Below, one piece after another: positions 62,414 through 64,000 of a stretch of DNA of 64,000 bases; within the stretch, counting starts at the first letter, position 1; every line of letters begins with the position of its first letter. The DNA is from M3007 sp046299435 (GTDB taxonomy: Bacteria > Bacteroidota > Bacteroidia > Chitinophagales > Saprospiraceae), in contig JBKBIC010000001.1 of the NCBI GenBank assembly GCA_046299435.1, forward strand, positions 1 to 64,000, in the 5' to 3' direction. The translations under genes were made by a program, and so were the position numbers. The notes under the pieces were generated by a model. The model saw only the letters and a program-made list of their open reading frames with translations. It did no database searches and was not told the origin of the DNA.

Positions 62414-63730
62414 ATGCAGCTGTACAGTACCAACAACCCTACTCTCCGGGTGTCATTAAAAGAAGCAATTTTCAAAGGTCTCCCCGACGACAATGGCCTT
62501 TTTATGCCGACGGTGATACCTGCTTTACCGAAAGATTTCATCGAAAACCTTTCCAGATATTCTTTTCCAGACATCTCTTTCCGGGTTGCCCAAAACTTGA
62601 TTCAGGGTGCAATCCCGGACGAAGACTTGCAAAACATTATTGAAAGAGCCATTGATTTCCCGGCACCTGTTATTCGACTGGATGATCAGACCTTTGTACT
62701 GGAGTTGATTCACGGCCCTTCGCTGGCCTTCAAGGATTTCGGGGCACGTTTTATGGCGCAAACCATGTCGTACTTCAACCGCAAAGAAGACCGCGAATTG
62801 GTCATTTTGGTGGCTACTTCCGGCGACACAGGTGGGGCTGTGGCTGCTGGCTTTTACCAAACGCCCGGCATTCGGGTCGTTATTCTCTACCCTTCCGGCA
62901 AGGTCAGCCCTTTGCAGGAAAAGCAATTGACCACACTTGGCCATAACATTTCCGCAATTGAGGTCAACGGGACATTTGATGACTGCCAAGCGTTGGTCAA
63001 AAAGGCATTTCTCGACAAAAGTATCACTTCACTAATTCGGCTTTCCAGCGCGAACAGCATCAATATTTCACGCCTTATCCCGCAGACGTTTTATTACTTC
63101 GAGGCATTCAAACAGGTTTTTCAATCCGGCGATGAGGTGGTGTTTTCTGTGCCTTCTGGCAATTTTGGGAATTTGACCGCTGGACTTTTTGCCAAAAAAA
63201 TGGGTCTTCCGATAAGCCATTTTCTTGCGGCGACTAATGCCAACGATGTGGTGCCTAAGTACCTCGACAATGGTGAATTCTCCCCTCGGCCTTCTATACC
63301 TACCTTGTCAAATGCAATGGATGTAGGCAACCCATCCAACTTTGCACGAATGCTGGATTTGTATGGTTCCACGTGGAACAACATGAGAAAAGACATCTTT
63401 GGTTTCACGTTTTCAGATGCAGAAACCGAAAGGGCCATGCGCGAGATAGATGCCCGTTTCGATGGATACGAAATTGATCCACATGGCGCGATTGGGTATT
63501 TGGCTTTTCAGGAGTACAGAACAAGTGCACCCAACGCAAAGGGTGTCATTCTCGAAACGGCTCACCCTGCCAAATTTTTAGAAGATGTGGAACGCATTTT
63601 AGAACGCAAAATCAATATTCCTAAACGCTTGTCTGATTTGTCAGATAAGGAAAAAAAGGCTACTCAACTTGGGGTTGATTTTGACAAATTCAGGGAATGG
63701 TTGCTTTCTAGGCACATGGAAAAAATTTAA
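62414..63730 (+). CDS. thrC: Threonine synthase
   Basis: 438 residues. The PLP-binding Lys is K107 in SLAFKDFGARF. The phosphate-binding block ATSGDTGGAVAAGF and SVPSGNFGNLTAGLFAKKMG are typical of the short-type threonine synthases. It makes threonine from O-phosphohomoserine. It starts 15 bp after the OmpA-family gene, so cotranscription is possible, though a functional link is not evident. Its base composition and codon choice are noticeably AT-richer than most of the window. Confidence 0.95.
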   Translation: MQLYSTNNPTLRVSLKEAIFKGLPDDNGLFMPTVIPALPKDFIENLSRYSFPDISFRVAQNLIQGAIPDEDLQNIIERAIDFPAPVIRLDDQTFVLELIHGPSLAFKDFGARFMAQTMSYFNRKEDRELVILVATSGDTGGAVAAGFYQTPGIRVVILYPSGKVSPLQEKQLTTLGHNISAIEVNGTFDDCQALVKKAFLDKSITSLIRLSSANSINISRLIPQTFYYFEAFKQVFQSGDEVVFSVPSGNFGNLTAGLFAKKMGLPISHFLAATNANDVVPKYLDNGEFSPRPSIPTLSNAMDVGNPSNFARMLDLYGSTWNNMRKDIFGFTFSDAETERAMREIDARFDGYEIDPHGAIGYLAFQEYRTSAPNAKGVILETAHPAKFLEDVERILERKINIPKRLSDLSDKEKKATQLGVDFDKFREWLLSRHMEKI

Positions 63731-63899
63731 ATAGAGAAGATGTCGGGCACAAAACATACACCCCTAATTATCTTTGACCTTTGTTTTTTACATGAAATAC
63801 GGGCAAGAATTGCCTCGAATTCCAGAGATAACCTTGCACTCCCCCGACCAATCTCATATTTGCTAATTCACCAACCACCACTCCTTCACAACATTTGCT

Positions 63900-64000
63900 A
63901 TGCAAGATTTAGGCTTGAAAAATCCCAAGGCCGACCTCGCCGACCTCGGCATCAAAGGCTATAAAACAGCCTATTGGAACCTGACCCCAGAAGAATTGGT
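63900..64000 (+). CDS. pckA: Phosphoenolpyruvate carboxykinase (ATP), N-terminus only
   Basis: Only 33 codons are visible, from the ATG at 63900 to the window edge. They read MQDLGLKNPKADLADLGIKG and then YWNLTPEELV, the N-terminus of ATP-dependent PEP carboxykinase (YWNLsPeeL is a family landmark). The enzyme converts oxaloacetate to PEP in gluconeogenesis. The 169 bp upstream hold a TAACCTTGC -7-like element near 63825. Confidence 0.8.
   Translation, partial: MQDLGLKNPKADLADLGIKGYKTAYWNLTPEEL

Overview
The window reads as a piece of a Bacteroidota chromosome of fairly high GC, probably from the Saprospirales, Chitinophagales or Cytophagales side of the phylum. That placement is inferred from several signs. 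Three proteins end in type IX secretion (T9SS) sorting domains. There is a PorP/SprF protein and a GldE. The gene order dtd-mutY-ssb-gldE is typical of the phylum. The TonB-dependent receptors carry an N-terminal CarboxypepD_reg-like domain. Many genes lack a Shine-Dalgarno sequence but have a TAnnTTTG-like -7 promoter element upstream. I found no rRNA, tRNA, CRISPR array, transposase, integrase or phage gene.

Layout. Positions 1-5.2 kb hold a large secreted HYR-repeat protein cut by the left edge, a small lipoprotein and an M23 peptidase. 5.3-17 kb holds an AddA/RecB-like helicase, an OmpH-like chaperone, a T9SS cargo protein, an EVE protein, dihydrofolate reductase, a glycosyltransferase, DNA polymerase I and an M28 peptidase. 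17.3-25.1 kb holds two tandem FtsX/MacB-type permeases, then a secreted serine hydrolase and an FG-GAP protein that form a T9SS cargo pair. 25.2-31.6 kb holds a Uma2 protein, an outer-membrane receptor, a secreted MORN-repeat caspase-like protein with a GNAT gene, and an Hsp20. 31.7-41.9 kb holds lepA, a threonine dehydrogenase-type SDR, a nucleotidyltransferase, a FucP-type sugar transporter, a large TonB receptor and a membrane protein. 42-46.5 kb holds acyl-CoA dehydrogenase, acyl-CoA ligase and signal peptidase II. 46.6-53.4 kb is an unbroken run of minus-strand genes: two small genes, the bactofilin/AtpZ cluster, PorP/SprF, gldE, ssb, mutY and dtd. A 609-bp gene-free region follows, and then mostly plus-strand genes: ctaA, rpoN, a TonB-C-like protein, a PIN toxin module, thiolase, an OmpA-family protein, thrC and the start of pckA.

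How the genes work together. Acyl-CoA ligase, acyl-CoA dehydrogenase and thiolase would cover most of a fatty-acid beta-oxidation route. SSB, MutY, Pol I and the AddA-like helicase belong to DNA maintenance. PorP/SprF, GldE and the sorting-domain proteins belong to T9SS and gliding.

The two observations I rate highest are as follows. First, the gap at 53422-54030 is a candidate replication origin: it has three exact TGTGGAAAA/TTTTCCACA boxes within 185 bp, an AT-rich tract, and a switch of gene strand around it. Second, the window carries a set of composite inverted repeats, each with two arms of 14-34 bp. They sit at gene borders, one lies in the probable lepA leader, and related elements are inserted in frame inside polA and the helicase gene.
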